A stretch of 64,000 nucleotides of DNA from Pedobacter sp. MC2016-15 (GCF_026239695.1 NZ_JAPIVS010000001.1:248001-312000); one strand, 5' to 3'. Counted from the first letter of the stretch, positions 1-7,794 are shown. The notes: a model not told the origin generated them from the letters alone. Numbers and translations: made by a program.

Positions 1-99
1 CATCCACTGCCCTACTTTAAGTTGTTTTTGCTGTGCATGCGCTTTAGAAAAAAGACAAAGCGCGGCCACAACGAGTAGTTTCATCGTTAATTTCATCAT
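1..99 (-). CDS. Truncated secreted protein, N-terminus only
   Basis: Reading the minus strand from ATG at 99 gives 33 codons that run off the window edge without a stop. The start is two adjacent Met codons, then a lysine, a hydrophobic stretch (LLVVAALCLF) and a cut-like SKAHAQ followed by QQKQLKVGQW. This is a typical Bacteroidota signal peptide ending in A-x-A|Q. The mature part is too short to assign to a family. It lies downstream of the 6S-like RNA on the same strand, about 250 bases away, which need not mean co-transcription. Confidence 0.6.
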   Translation of the reverse strand, partial: MMKLTMKLLVVAALCLFSKAHAQQKQLKVGQWM

Positions 100-347
100 A
101 AAGATTTGAAGGTTAAGAAAGCAGGAAATGATTAATGACTAACCGGCGAACGCCAGTAAATCTGGTCAGAAAAGATCAATCAGGAGGTTTTGCATTAAGA
201 AACGCAGAGGAAAGTGGAACAAGGAAGACTTGACTTTTAAAAGATGCTAAGCGGTCACTATTGGCGGTACTGAATTTCTTTTTCATCTGGATGCTATTGA
301 TTTAAGTTTTCAATAGAACCATTGTACAAGAAATGAAATGAGGATCA
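100..347. other. Intergenic stretch, no gene seen
   Basis: This is an AT-rich spacer between the truncated secreted gene and the 6S-like RNA. No open frame with a plausible start and coding character was found on either strand. A short hairpin (CTATTGA/TCAATAG near 290-313) is the only local structure noticed. It presumably holds the promoter of the gene at 1-99. Confidence 0.5.
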
Positions 348-535
348 TAAAAAAATAGGTCCGGCAACAGTTCTTGTAGTCCGCGCGACCCGGTGGAAAT
401 CGGGGAATAGTAAACTATTCAGACACTACAATAAGCTGCCCCGGACCTATATTTTGTAAATATAGAAATCCGGCGCTCTACTTATCACTCGTGTCTGCTT
501 AAATTTCCACATTCGCGCGGACGAGGTTCTTAAAT
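348..535 (-). ncRNA. ssrS: 6S-type RNA (6S-Flavo-like), regulator of RNA polymerase
   Basis: On the minus strand the segment folds as one long interrupted rod. GTCCGCGCGA (rc of 513-522) pairs perfectly with TCGCGCGGAC (rc of 379-388). GTGGAAAT (503-510) pairs with ATTTCCAC (393-400), and CAGACAC (491-497) pairs with GTGTCTG (420-426). A small hairpin (GAATAG/CTATTC, 405-420) sits in the 3' strand of the central bubble, and an apical stem CCGGA...TCCGG closes the rod. A long rod with a central bubble carrying a small hairpin is the 6S RNA architecture; Rfam has a Bacteroidota family called 6S-Flavo. The RNA seems to end at a run of seven U (349-355). The family call rests on structure seen by eye, not a covariance search. 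Confidence 0.7.
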
Positions 536-777
536 AGAGCACCTCAAATATTTTGAGATGTTGTAAAATTAATATGTTGTTTAACAATTACTCATAATAC
601 ATTTATTTTAATACCACAAATGTAACTATAAAGATTTAATTAAACAATAGAGAAAATACATTAATATTATTCTGTGTTGCAGGTTAACCAGTTTTCTGGA
701 ATACCCTTGATCATAATTAAATTATACTGCGAGCAAGCTCCGAATAAATATCTTCTGCTATAATATGTATACAGATT
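536..777. other. Intergenic stretch upstream of the 6S-like RNA
   Basis: AT-rich DNA that should contain the 6S promoter on the minus strand. A small palindrome, CTCAAATATTTTGAG (543-557), lies about 20 bases before the inferred RNA 5' end. Short open frames overlapping 667-1176 have no coding character, overlap each other on both strands and were not accepted as genes. Confidence 0.4.
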
Positions 778-942
778 ATGTATTGTTCGTGTATTGCTCA
801 GTATTTCCTCAAGGTTGAGAGCTTGTTGGAAGCATATTGGAAAGGGGTTGGTTAGACTTAGGTCCTGCCAACCTCTTTCCAACATGCTCCCAACAAGAGT
901 ATATCATACAGTTAATACAAACCAATATACGAACAATATACG
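778..942. repeat. Nested inverted repeat with 11-bp phased GTTGG boxes
   Basis: The inner arms 822-851 and 868-897 (30 bases each, 16-base loop) are reverse complements with three differences, all compatible with G-U pairing. Each arm contains the pentamer GTTGG or ATTGG (CCAAC in the other arm) three times at exactly 11-base spacing: 825, 836, 847 and 868, 879, 890. An outer pair, 778-795 and 924-941, is also inverted (TATTGTTCGT core, 3 mismatches in 18). The structure could be a non-autonomous mobile element, a bound array of a dimeric protein, or a structured RNA. No transposase is nearby. Confidence 0.75.
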
Positions 943-1087
943 ACCATTACACGAATGGAAAAGTGCAGACTTTTAGCGGATGAGTGCAGCCTATACGAGG
1001 AAGTGATAAACGCCATTCGGTATAACAATATTAAAAGAAATAATCATAGCTAGCGGAAAATGAGTAGTTACATCGTATGTTTGACAC

Positions 1088-1837
1088 ATGAGTAAAACAT
1101 ATTTGATTAGTGGTGCTGGTAGCGGAATCGGCCAGGCTATAACTCTTGAATTAGTAAAAAATGGACACAACTGCATCCTTTTGGGCCGAGACGAGCTCAG
1201 ACTGAATCAAACACTAATGCAATTACCGAAAGATCGCTGTTTGGCCATCACAGCTGATATACGTGATCAAGAAAGTCTGGAAAATGCTTCATTACAATTA
1301 AAGGATATTTCAATTCATGGCCTGATAGCCAATGCCGGCATTGGCGGTGAGAACCAGTGGGGCAAAACTGATCGTTGGGGAGATATTATCGCAACCAATC
1401 TTACTGGCACTTATAATTTTGTAAATACTTTTTTGCCGAACCTTCGATCTGCGGAGGGTGATCGTCATATCTTAATAACTTCCTCTGTTTTGGCCCGCCT
1501 AGGAGTGGCTAATTATTCAGCATATTGTGCTTCTAAGGCAGGGTTATTAGGTCTGATGCGCTCATGGGCTGTGCAATATGCTCAGGAAAAAATTTTAGTG
1601 AATGCTATTTGTCCGGGCTGGGTTGATACAGAACTATCGCAAACCGGTATGCAGGGAATAGCCGATGGCATAGGAATCACAAAAGAAGAATTTTATGACA
1701 TCGCTATGCAAAGCGTTCCGCTCAGGAGAATGAGCAGACCTGAAGAAATTGCCGGACTTGTTGCTTATTTGCTTAGTCAGGCTGCCATGACAGGACAAGT
1801 GATTGATATGAACGGTGGAGCGGTTATGAGCAGTTAA
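1088..1837 (+). CDS. SDR family NAD(P)-dependent oxidoreductase
   Basis: A 249-residue classical short-chain dehydrogenase/reductase. The Rossmann glycine motif GAGSGIGQ is at residues 9-16, the NAG motif at 82-84, the catalytic Ser at 132/133, and the Y-x3-K pair at Tyr146/Lys150 (YSAYCASK). The C-terminal MNGGAV segment is also typical. It should be a soluble cytoplasmic enzyme reducing a carbonyl or oxidising an alcohol; the substrate cannot be read from the sequence. A TATGTTTG element (1076-1083) lies just 4 bases before the ATG, so either the transcript is nearly leaderless or the match is chance. The gene stands alone, convergent with the TonB receptor at 1882-4020. Confidence 0.9.
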   Translation: MSKTYLISGAGSGIGQAITLELVKNGHNCILLGRDELRLNQTLMQLPKDRCLAITADIRDQESLENASLQLKDISIHGLIANAGIGGENQWGKTDRWGDIIATNLTGTYNFVNTFLPNLRSAEGDRHILITSSVLARLGVANYSAYCASKAGLLGLMRSWAVQYAQEKILVNAICPGWVDTELSQTGMQGIADGIGITKEEFYDIAMQSVPLRRMSRPEEIAGLVAYLLSQAAMTGQVIDMNGGAVMSS

Positions 1838-1881
1838 ATCAATCTGTTGCTGTAAAACCGTCCCCACCATATTTAATTACG

Positions 1882-4020
1882 TCAGAATGAATATCCCAAA
1901 GTCAGCCTTGCTTCTGTTGGGGGAAAAGGAACATACGCAAACAATCCGGTTGGTCGTGTCCAGGCACTGCCATAATTAAGACGGTTGAAAACATTGTTTA
2001 CTATCCCATTTACAGAAAACCTTTGATTAGACCATCCTAAACCTGCATCTACCCGAAAAATGTTGCCTATAACCACGTTCGAATCCTGGTAATATCTGCC
2101 TGATCTACCTGCCTGAAACTGATAACCACCAGAGACCGTCACACCTCTTAAAGCTTGAAAAGGTAAGCGGTAATTTACCCATGTGTTCTGGATGTGTTTT
2201 ACGCGATAAGGAGAAGTCCGGCCAATATATATTGGATTGGCATCTTTGCTGATATAAGAATCCGTATATGCATAATTGATGATAACATTCAGTCCCTTTA
2301 CGATTTCTCCTTTTGCATCAAATTCAATTCCTTTGGATTTTGTTTGTCCGATTTGTGATTGCAGATTGGTTTGAGGATCTGTCACAATGATATTATCGCG
2401 GGTAATATGATACAGGGAGAGCGTTGTATTCCACTTGCCTTCAGCCCAATCCTTCTTTAAACCAGCCTCAATGTTTTTACCCTTTAGGGGATCAAAAACA
2501 CCGCCATCAACGCTGATACCGCTCTGCGGCGTAAACGTCTGATCATACAAACCATAGATAGAGAAATCCTTTAAGATAGAATAACTCAATCCTGCTCTTG
2601 GAGTGAAGACAGCATCTGATACACTAGTTTGCGTTGGCTTTTTAATACTGCTTTCAGACGATGTAAATCTTGCGGCAAGCGTAAGCCGCAATTTATTGTG
2701 AAACATGCTTAGCTCATCTTGCACATATCCCGCATAATATGCTACGGCTTGTTTATTTGTAGCAATGCTTTCCAAGTCCCCTACCTTCCTGTTGTCATCG
2801 AAATCAATATTAAAGATAGGGTTATTTACATCAAGGGGATACAATGTTTGATTAGCCGTTTTGTCATTATAACCAGAATATGCTAATAGTTTTTTCCTGT
2901 TTGCATCTATCCCCGTTACTAACTTATGAGCAACGAAACCTGTATTAAATTGACCGTTCAGGTAAGCCTGGAACGCATATACTCCAGTTTTAAATTTCTC
3001 ATAAGTTACCCTGCGCTGTAATAGCGACGGGTTGGCCTGATTGTAAGCGGATACAAAAAAGTAATTTCCGTCCAAACGACTTTGAGCGAAGGTGGCCCTG
3101 GCTGTGAACTGCCAGTTATCATTAAGCACATTGTTATACGTTACAAAGCCATTATTCTCGCTTGCCTTTATGGGGTCCTTACCAGGATCAGCAATGCTAA
3201 AATCTCGGGGAAGTGTTCCGAATCCGTTTGGCGTAAAAACTGTAAGCAGGTACTGCAAAAATTCCTGTTTTTGATAAATATACTCTGCAGTAATGGAGGA
3301 ATGAGAGTTGATATTGTATCTCAGTACAGGATTAATCAGTAGCTTATCATTAAAAGCAAACTTCTGAAAGGATTTAGCTTTTTGTCCCACTACATTCAGG
3401 CGGTACTGCCATTTCTTATTCCTATCAAGATTACCGTCGAAGTCACCCGTCAGGCGATACAGGTTAAAACTTCCTGTAGTCAAACTGAGGGTATTGTTGT
3501 TGGTACCTGTTGGGCTTTTTGTCACGATATTAAAAGAACCTGCAGGATCGCCAATAGCATTCATAAAACCTGCTGGCCCTTTAATAAACTCCATCCTGTC
3601 AATAATTGCGGCATCTTCTGGCATGGGTCCATAGTAGATCATGGATAAATCGATACCGTTTCTTAAGGTGTTAATTGCGGCGCCCCGCATAAAGATTAAG
3701 GGGCCGTAGAAATCGGCGCTATTATTCCTCAAGGCCCCGCTTACATTGCGCGTAACGCCTTCTGTGACATTGATAGATTGCTGATCAAGAATTACACTTT
3801 TATCAATGACCTGTATGTTTTGTGGAAGTGCCAATAGTGGCGTGTTTAATTTTAATGTATTTGAAGAGTGACTGGGCTTATAGTGGCGGTAATATCTCGA
3901 ACTAACTTGTACTTCATTTAAATTATTTGCTGAAGTATCTTTTCTTTGGTCTTTTTGCTGCTGCGCATGAGAACCTATAGTGAGGCTCAGGAGGAATGCA
4001 GCAATAATATATTTGTACAT
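1882..4020 (-). CDS. TonB-dependent receptor, siderophore/iron type
   Basis: 712 residues. A signal peptide (MYKYIIAAFLLSLTIGSHA|QQQ) is followed by a plug domain at about 45-165 (IQVIDK, INVTEGVTRNVSGA, IDRMEFIKGPAGF) and a 22-strand barrel ending in the C-terminal aromatic LTLGYSF. This is the FhuA/FpvA-like siderophore receptor layout, without the N-terminal carboxypeptidase-like domain seen in the receptor at 58784. It sits in the outer membrane and imports an iron chelate with energy from TonB. The small Cys-motif protein at 4185-4571 lies directly upstream on the same strand, 164 bases away, and may be co-transcribed. No siderophore synthesis genes are in the window. Confidence 0.9.
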   Translation of the reverse strand: MYKYIIAAFLLSLTIGSHAQQQKDQRKDTSANNLNEVQVSSRYYRHYKPSHSSNTLKLNTPLLALPQNIQVIDKSVILDQQSINVTEGVTRNVSGALRNNSADFYGPLIFMRGAAINTLRNGIDLSMIYYGPMPEDAAIIDRMEFIKGPAGFMNAIGDPAGSFNIVTKSPTGTNNNTLSLTTGSFNLYRLTGDFDGNLDRNKKWQYRLNVVGQKAKSFQKFAFNDKLLINPVLRYNINSHSSITAEYIYQKQEFLQYLLTVFTPNGFGTLPRDFSIADPGKDPIKASENNGFVTYNNVLNDNWQFTARATFAQSRLDGNYFFVSAYNQANPSLLQRRVTYEKFKTGVYAFQAYLNGQFNTGFVAHKLVTGIDANRKKLLAYSGYNDKTANQTLYPLDVNNPIFNIDFDDNRKVGDLESIATNKQAVAYYAGYVQDELSMFHNKLRLTLAARFTSSESSIKKPTQTSVSDAVFTPRAGLSYSILKDFSIYGLYDQTFTPQSGISVDGGVFDPLKGKNIEAGLKKDWAEGKWNTTLSLYHITRDNIIVTDPQTNLQSQIGQTKSKGIEFDAKGEIVKGLNVIINYAYTDSYISKDANPIYIGRTSPYRVKHIQNTWVNYRLPFQALRGVTVSGGYQFQAGRSGRYYQDSNVVIGNIFRVDAGLGWSNQRFSVNGIVNNVFNRLNYGSAWTRPTGLFAYVPFPPTEARLTLGYSF

Positions 4021-4184
4021 GACTGCTTAAAAAATATAAACGCTGGATATATTGTCGTATATCGAATAATCTGCGGGCACACAAAAATAGCCACACAGGT
4101 TAGCTACATGCCTTGGAAAGCTTGATAACTATAAGTATTCGATGAAAAATAATTGATGATATAGAGCCTTGGCTCGATTCTTAT

Positions 4185-4571
4185 TTAAGCCTCCGATTTT
4201 GGCGGTCGGAATATCTGCGTAATGTACTGACTGGTGTAGGAATAGCTGTACGGCATATAACCAGTCTCAGAGTCAATTAAAGTCTGACTATCACTGAACA
4301 AAATAACTGAAGCCTTTTGACAGAATGTAACAGACAATGATGAAAGCGCTAGTTTAGCTGCCTGATTATTTTCATTCTTTTCTGCCTCCCTGACCTTTCG
4401 CATAAGGTAACATTTACCATTACAGTTCATCCAGGGCTTTGCCTTATTAACACAGAAAGTTGAAGTAATGTAATCACGGTTCATTTCATACCCTGCATAA
4501 ACAAACAATCCTGAAAAATTGCTTGAGATGACAGAGAATAGAAAGATCCAAATGATACAATTCTTGTACAT
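4185..4571 (-). CDS. Small membrane-anchored protein with C-x9-C-x3-C motif
   Basis: 128 residues with an N-terminal hydrophobic segment (about 5-26), then YEMNRDYI, Cys40, PWMNC (Cys50), NGKC (Cys54) and a charged helix (MRKVREAE). The C-terminus ends Y-x3-IFRPP. It is clearly paralogous to the product at 15787-16155, with cysteines at identical positions and the same end motif. Small proteins with such a CxGKC core are often found beside TonB receptors in Bacteroidota, and this one precedes a siderophore-type receptor, so a role in metal uptake is likely but unproven. The cysteines could bind metal or form a disulfide. A CAAAGATA (TATCTTTG on the minus strand) promoter element at 4577-4584 is only 5 bases from the ATG. 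Confidence 0.75.
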   Translation of the reverse strand: MYKNCIIWIFLFSVISSNFSGLFVYAGYEMNRDYITSTFCVNKAKPWMNCNGKCYLMRKVREAEKNENNQAAKLALSSLSVTFCQKASVILFSDSQTLIDSETGYMPYSYSYTSQYITQIFRPPKSEA

Positions 4572-4576
4572 GGCGG

Positions 4577-4584
4577 CAAAGATA
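4577..4584 (-). promoter_or_regulatory. TAnnTTTG (-7) element for the Cys-motif gene
   Basis: TATCTTTG on the minus strand matches the Bacteroidota -7 consensus TAnnTTTG and ends 5 bases before the ATG at 4571. If it is used, the transcript would have almost no leader. Confidence 0.4.
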
Positions 4585-4667
4585 GTTTAAACTGCTGATG
4601 GATCAAACCGATTTAGAATATAGATAGTGATCGCCATGTGATATCATTTATTGATGACATAGTCTAT

Positions 4668-5357
4668 CTAAGTAATCGCTAAATTTAATGCTTCTTCAAT
4701 ATGAATTTGAGTTGTATCAAAGATTTTTGTATCGTAATTTAATGGCATAAACAGTGTGAGTTCCGTGCAGCCTAATATAACTCCTTCCGCACCTGAGTCA
4801 GTAAGCCGCCTGATAATATCAGTAAATATTATTCTAGATTCGGGCGATATAATTCCCCAAATAAGTTCATTATAGATTATCCGATCCATACTTTCAACGT
4901 CCTCTGGATTCGGAATAATGGTAGTAATACCAAATTTAGCCAACCTCTCAATGTAAAACTTATCGGTCATAGTCACACTGGTGCCGGTTAAGCCAACTAT
5001 TGTTATCCCCTCTGCCTTTATCCTTTTCGCAGTAACATCTATCAGATGCAGGAAAGGAAGATTAATGACTGATTCGATAGCATCCGAAACCCTGTGCATT
5101 GTGTTTCCGGCTAACAGGATGAAATCAGCACCTGCTTTTTCTAAGGAAAGTGCTGCTTCAGCAACGATCTTACCCTGCGCATTCCAGTCATTCTGTTGAC
5201 GAAATTTCCAGATCTCGCCTCCATCAACTGAATTAATGGTTATTTTAGCTTGATGTTGACGGCCTGTTCTTTCTCTTATACCGTCATTTAGCCCCTTGTA
5301 ATACACGACGGTAGACTCTGGGCTTAAGCCGCCAATGATACCAATTGTTTTCATCAA
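4668..5357 (-). CDS. Aspartate/glutamate racemase family protein
   Basis: 229 residues. The N-terminal IGIIGGLSPEST motif and GCTELTLF near the C-terminus are diagnostic of the Asp/Glu racemase superfamily. The second catalytic cysteine is present (Cys197), but the residue before NT in the first active-site motif is Gly84 (AGNTMH) where two-cysteine racemases have Cys. E. coli YgeA-type enzymes also lack Cys at that position and are described as acting on one enantiomer only. It is a probable cytoplasmic amino-acid racemase or epimerase of uncertain substrate. The gene is monocistronic, on the minus strand, between the Cys-motif gene and an SDR. Confidence 0.85.
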   Translation of the reverse strand: MMKTIGIIGGLSPESTVVYYKGLNDGIRERTGRQHQAKITINSVDGGEIWKFRQQNDWNAQGKIVAEAALSLEKAGADFILLAGNTMHRVSDAIESVINLPFLHLIDVTAKRIKAEGITIVGLTGTSVTMTDKFYIERLAKFGITTIIPNPEDVESMDRIIYNELIWGIISPESRIIFTDIIRRLTDSGAEGVILGCTELTLFMPLNYDTKIFDTTQIHIEEALNLAIT

Positions 5358-5432
5358 TATGTTTTTTCAGCGAATTTAAATGCTTTAAGGCGAATTAAAT
5401 AATCAGTAATTTATTTATAGCAGGTTGAGATT

Positions 5433-5458
5433 AAAAGGAGAGAAAATTCCCTCCTTTT
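5433..5458 (-). terminator. Hairpin, possible terminator of the SDR gene at 5525
   Basis: AAAAGGAG at 5433-5440 pairs with CTCCTTTT at 5451-5458 across a 10-base loop. On the minus strand it lies about 70 bases after the SDR stop and is followed by TTTTAATC. The U-tract is weak. Confidence 0.4.
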
Positions 5459-5524
5459 GAGAAGTAAACTTGACAAAGTTTACCGTAAATGAATGTACAC
5501 TGTTAATCAAACTATGATATGAAT

Positions 5525-6322
5525 CTAAACAGAAAATGTTTGACCGCCATCTACCCGAATCATTGATCCAGTAATGTTATCAGCGAATGTGCTCATGAGG
5601 TAAGCTACAGCCCCTGCTACTTCTTCTGGCTTACCGAACCTTCCTGTATCATTTTGTATGAACTGGGCAGCTGCATTTTTTTCGATTTCATCCCATAGAT
5701 CACCCCAATTATTTTGCGCTGCCATTTCCAGAATCAGATTTTTCACAGATTCTACCATCATAGCTCCTGGTGCTACGGTATTTGAGGTAATTTCCGACCC
5801 TTTAAGGTCCCTCGCCAATGATACCGTTAAGTTATGTCTTGCTGCCATCGAAGCATTATAATCCGGCTGAATGGCCATCGGCTGAATAGCAGTAATTCCA
5901 CCAATCTGTACAATCCTTCCCCAGCCAAGCCCGCGCATTTGAGGCAATAGACGTTGAACCATCCTTATGCCTGATACGACATTCGTATTGTAAGTTTCAA
6001 GCCATTCTGCAGATGTTACATCCATCCACTGTTGTCCATGATAAATCCCGGCATTATTAATCAATATATCTACTTGTCCATCTGCAAGCGCTGCCGCTGC
6101 CACCCTATCAGCTCCTTCTTCGGTAGTGAGATCACCTATCCCATAAAACGCTGTACCACCCGTCTGATTGATCTTATCCATAACTGCTTTAGTTCGCTCT
6201 TTATCACGACCGTGTACAATAACTTCAGCACCTTCGGCCGCTAACATAATGGCGATTGCCTCTCCCAAGCCCGAACTAGATCCGGTAATCAATGCTCTTT
6301 TTCCTTTAATTCTTAAATCCAT
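5525..6322 (-). CDS. SDR family protein lacking the canonical catalytic lysine
   Basis: 265 residues. The cofactor side is intact: TGSSSGLGEA at 14-23 and NNAG at 89-92. In the active-site region the sequence reads PDYNASMAARHN, so Tyr155 is present but the Lys of Y-x3-K is Met159. The usual Ser position reads IGGITA, with Gly. The C-terminal IRVDGG is normal. An SDR branch with a related NASLAARHNL-like segment exists as I remember it, so this is probably a natural subfamily rather than a sequencing error. It may bind NAD(P) with altered or no redox chemistry. The gene is divergent from the HxlR gene at 6570. Confidence 0.85.
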   Translation of the reverse strand: MDLRIKGKRALITGSSSGLGEAIAIMLAAEGAEVIVHGRDKERTKAVMDKINQTGGTAFYGIGDLTTEEGADRVAAAALADGQVDILINNAGIYHGQQWMDVTSAEWLETYNTNVVSGIRMVQRLLPQMRGLGWGRIVQIGGITAIQPMAIQPDYNASMAARHNLTVSLARDLKGSEITSNTVAPGAMMVESVKNLILEMAAQNNWGDLWDEIEKNAAAQFIQNDTGRFGKPEEVAGAVAYLMSTFADNITGSMIRVDGGQTFSV

Positions 6323-6464
6323 TTTTTTATTCGATTATTTTCAAATTTTCTGTGCACCAAAAGCGAAGTTTAAAATTTATATGTCGAGGTACTATCTTTC
6401 ACTGTCTCTTCGAGAATTGACCTTAATATTTTTTCTTTATCAGTGATCTTAAATTGTTTAAACC

Positions 6465-6486
6465 TACTTTTGGATAGTCAAATGTA
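6465..6486. promoter_or_regulatory. Opposed TAnnTTTG elements between the SDR and HxlR genes
   Basis: TACTTTTG on the plus strand (6465-6472) and TACATTTG on the minus strand (6479-6486) lie within 22 bases of each other. They are in the spacer between the minus-strand SDR (5525-6322) and the plus-strand HxlR gene (6570). The two promoters would point towards each other, so they could interfere. Confidence 0.35.
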
Positions 6487-6569
6487 TTTCGCAGACGACC
6501 TCCGGACAAGAACGTACTCAAAAATCCGTCACGAACTTGGATGTTTGTAATGTTGATTATCAATAAGAT

Positions 6570-6950
6570 ATGATTAGAAAAGAAATTAAAAAGGACTTTG
6601 ATATGGCAGATTGCGGTATACGCAATTTGCTGGACCGTGTAGGTGATAAATGGTCTTTGATGATCGTAGATATTTTGAGTGAAGGAACTTTGCGTTACAG
6701 CGAGCTGGACCACAAAATAGCGAGCATATCGCAAAAGATGCTGACGGTAACATTAAAAAGTTTAGAAACCGATGGGCTTATTGATAGAAAAGTTTACCCA
6801 CAGGTGCCTCCCAGGGTAGAATATTCACTAACAGTTTTAGGAGAAAGTTTGCTGCCTTCTATCAATATGTTAAAGAAGTGGGCGGCAGATAGCCAGCCAG
6901 CAATACTAGAGGCAAGAAGCAAAATGATAACAAAAGCCCAGCAATCATGA
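6570..6950 (+). CDS. HxlR-type winged-helix transcriptional regulator
   Basis: 126 residues with the HxlR signature: Cys15, LLDRVGDKWSLMIVDIL, RYSELDHKIASISQKMLTVTLKSLETDGLIDR, PPRVEYSLTVLG and a C-terminal LKKWA. A second ATG at 6603 (residue 12, with AAGGA before it) is a possible alternative start. The N-terminal cysteine is the residue used by several HxlR/DUF24 members (YodB, HypR) to sense quinones, aldehydes or hypochlorite. It overlaps the VOC gene by 4 bases (ATGA), so the two are translationally coupled. It is divergent from the SDR at 5525-6322, which it may control. Confidence 0.9.
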   Translation: MIRKEIKKDFDMADCGIRNLLDRVGDKWSLMIVDILSEGTLRYSELDHKIASISQKMLTVTLKSLETDGLIDRKVYPQVPPRVEYSLTVLGESLLPSINMLKKWAADSQPAILEARSKMITKAQQS

Positions 6951-7339
6951 ATAAATTACAATACGGCATAAATCACATCGAATTTTGGGTTTCAGATCTG
7001 GAAACAAGTATAACATTTTACAATAGTTTCCTTACTTTCATTGGCTGGAAACAGATCAGTAACGTTTCATTTTCAAACGGCACTATAGTGATTTATTTCA
7101 TGGAGATGAAAGGAATTGAGAAAACAAAATCTCTTGGGATGAGGCATCTTTGCTTTCAAGCCATGAAAAAAAAGGAGGTTGATCAGGTAAATGATGTGCT
7201 AGTGACTGCAGGGACAAGAATTATTCGCGGTCCACTAACAATGCCGTATTCAAAAGATTACTACACCATCGATTTCTATGATCCAGACGGACAGGTGATA
7301 GAGGTAGCATATACACCGAATGCGATCAGCGCCCTGTGA
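6947..7339 (+). CDS. VOC family (glyoxalase-like) metalloenzyme
   Basis: 130 residues with one vicinal-oxygen-chelate unit pair: NHIEFWVSDLETSITFY at the start, MRHLCF in the middle and DPDGQVIEVAY at the end. His10, His67 and Glu119 occupy the usual metal-binding positions. Members act on glyoxal adducts, catechols or epoxide antibiotics; the substrate is not determinable here. The start codon overlaps the HxlR stop codon, and the 3' end overlaps the convergent HxlR gene at 7326-7694 by 14 bases. The setting suggests detoxification of reactive electrophiles. Confidence 0.85.
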   Translation: MNKLQYGINHIEFWVSDLETSITFYNSFLTFIGWKQISNVSFSNGTIVIYFMEMKGIEKTKSLGMRHLCFQAMKKKEVDQVNDVLVTAGTRIIRGPLTMPYSKDYYTIDFYDPDGQVIEVAYTPNAISAL

Positions 7340-7694
7340 TCTTGTGCCTGTGTTCAGTTCCCCAATCAGCAAGTGCCCTGATAATTGGCTCAAGCGTGTG
7401 GCCATATATTGTTAGCTCATAACTCACGGTAATAGGTTTTGTGGTGTTGACCGTACGTGTAATGATTCCATTGACCTCCAGATCCTGTAGCTCTTTAGAA
7501 AGCATTTTGGCCCCAAGACCATCAATCTGTCTTTGTAAGTCGCTGAAGTTTTTTTTGCCATAAAGCAGAACGCTGATCACTTTGATCTTCCATTTACCAC
7601 TTATCATATCCAGAGCATCCTGTATCGCAAAAAGTATCCGGGAGCAATCCCCTTTTTCTTCAGCTAACGATTTTACTTTTTCCATTCTTAACAT
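7326..7694 (-). CDS. HxlR-type transcriptional regulator
   Basis: 122 residues: Cys17 (DCSRILFAIQDAL), SGKWKIKVISVLLYG, FSDLQRQIDGLGAKMLSKELQDLEVNGIITRTV, TVSYELTIYG. It resembles the third HxlR product (12235-12594) far more than the first, sharing the ITRTVN-TKP-TVSY segment. It is divergent from the SDR at 7795, with a shared intergenic promoter module that is also found at 12603-12655. It is likely a repressor of the SDR and of itself, released by thiol modification; the mechanism is inferred from the family. Confidence 0.9.
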   Translation of the reverse strand: MLRMEKVKSLAEEKGDCSRILFAIQDALDMISGKWKIKVISVLLYGKKNFSDLQRQIDGLGAKMLSKELQDLEVNGIITRTVNTTKPITVSYELTIYGHTLEPIIRALADWGTEHRHKITGR

Positions 7695-7711
7695 ATCTTT
7701 AAAGGATACCC

Positions 7712-7764
7712 GCTTTACTCAAGGAAACCCATATCAAAAGTAAAGTTACTTTAATTTAGTTTTG
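7712..7764. promoter_or_regulatory. Divergent HxlR-SDR promoter/operator module, copy 1
   Basis: This 53-base segment aligns without gaps to 12603-12655, the equivalent site at the other HxlR locus. It contains the minus-strand -7 element TACTTTTG (7735-7742) for the HxlR gene, the plus-strand -7 element TAGTTTTG (7757-7764) for the SDR, and an inverted repeat AAAGTAA/TTACTTT (7737-7743 and 7746-7752) between them. Both -7 elements fall at identical offsets in the two copies. This is the expected place for an HxlR dimer to repress both promoters. Confidence 0.7.
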
Positions 7765-7794
7765 CCTCATAAATTATTCATCAATAAAATTAAA

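Noticed and set aside
348..535. tmRNA, RNase P RNA or a riboswitch for the gene at 1-99
   Set aside because: The segment is under 190 bases, has no tag-peptide frame or CCA end, and lacks P4-like elements. Its fold is one long rod with a bubble, and it ends in its own U run about 250 bases before the gene. 6S RNA fits better.
667..1176. Overlapping short open frames at 667-885, 794-976 and 991-1176
   Set aside because: They run over the inverted repeat and over the SDR start on the opposite strand, overlap each other and have no recognisable protein pattern or ribosome site.
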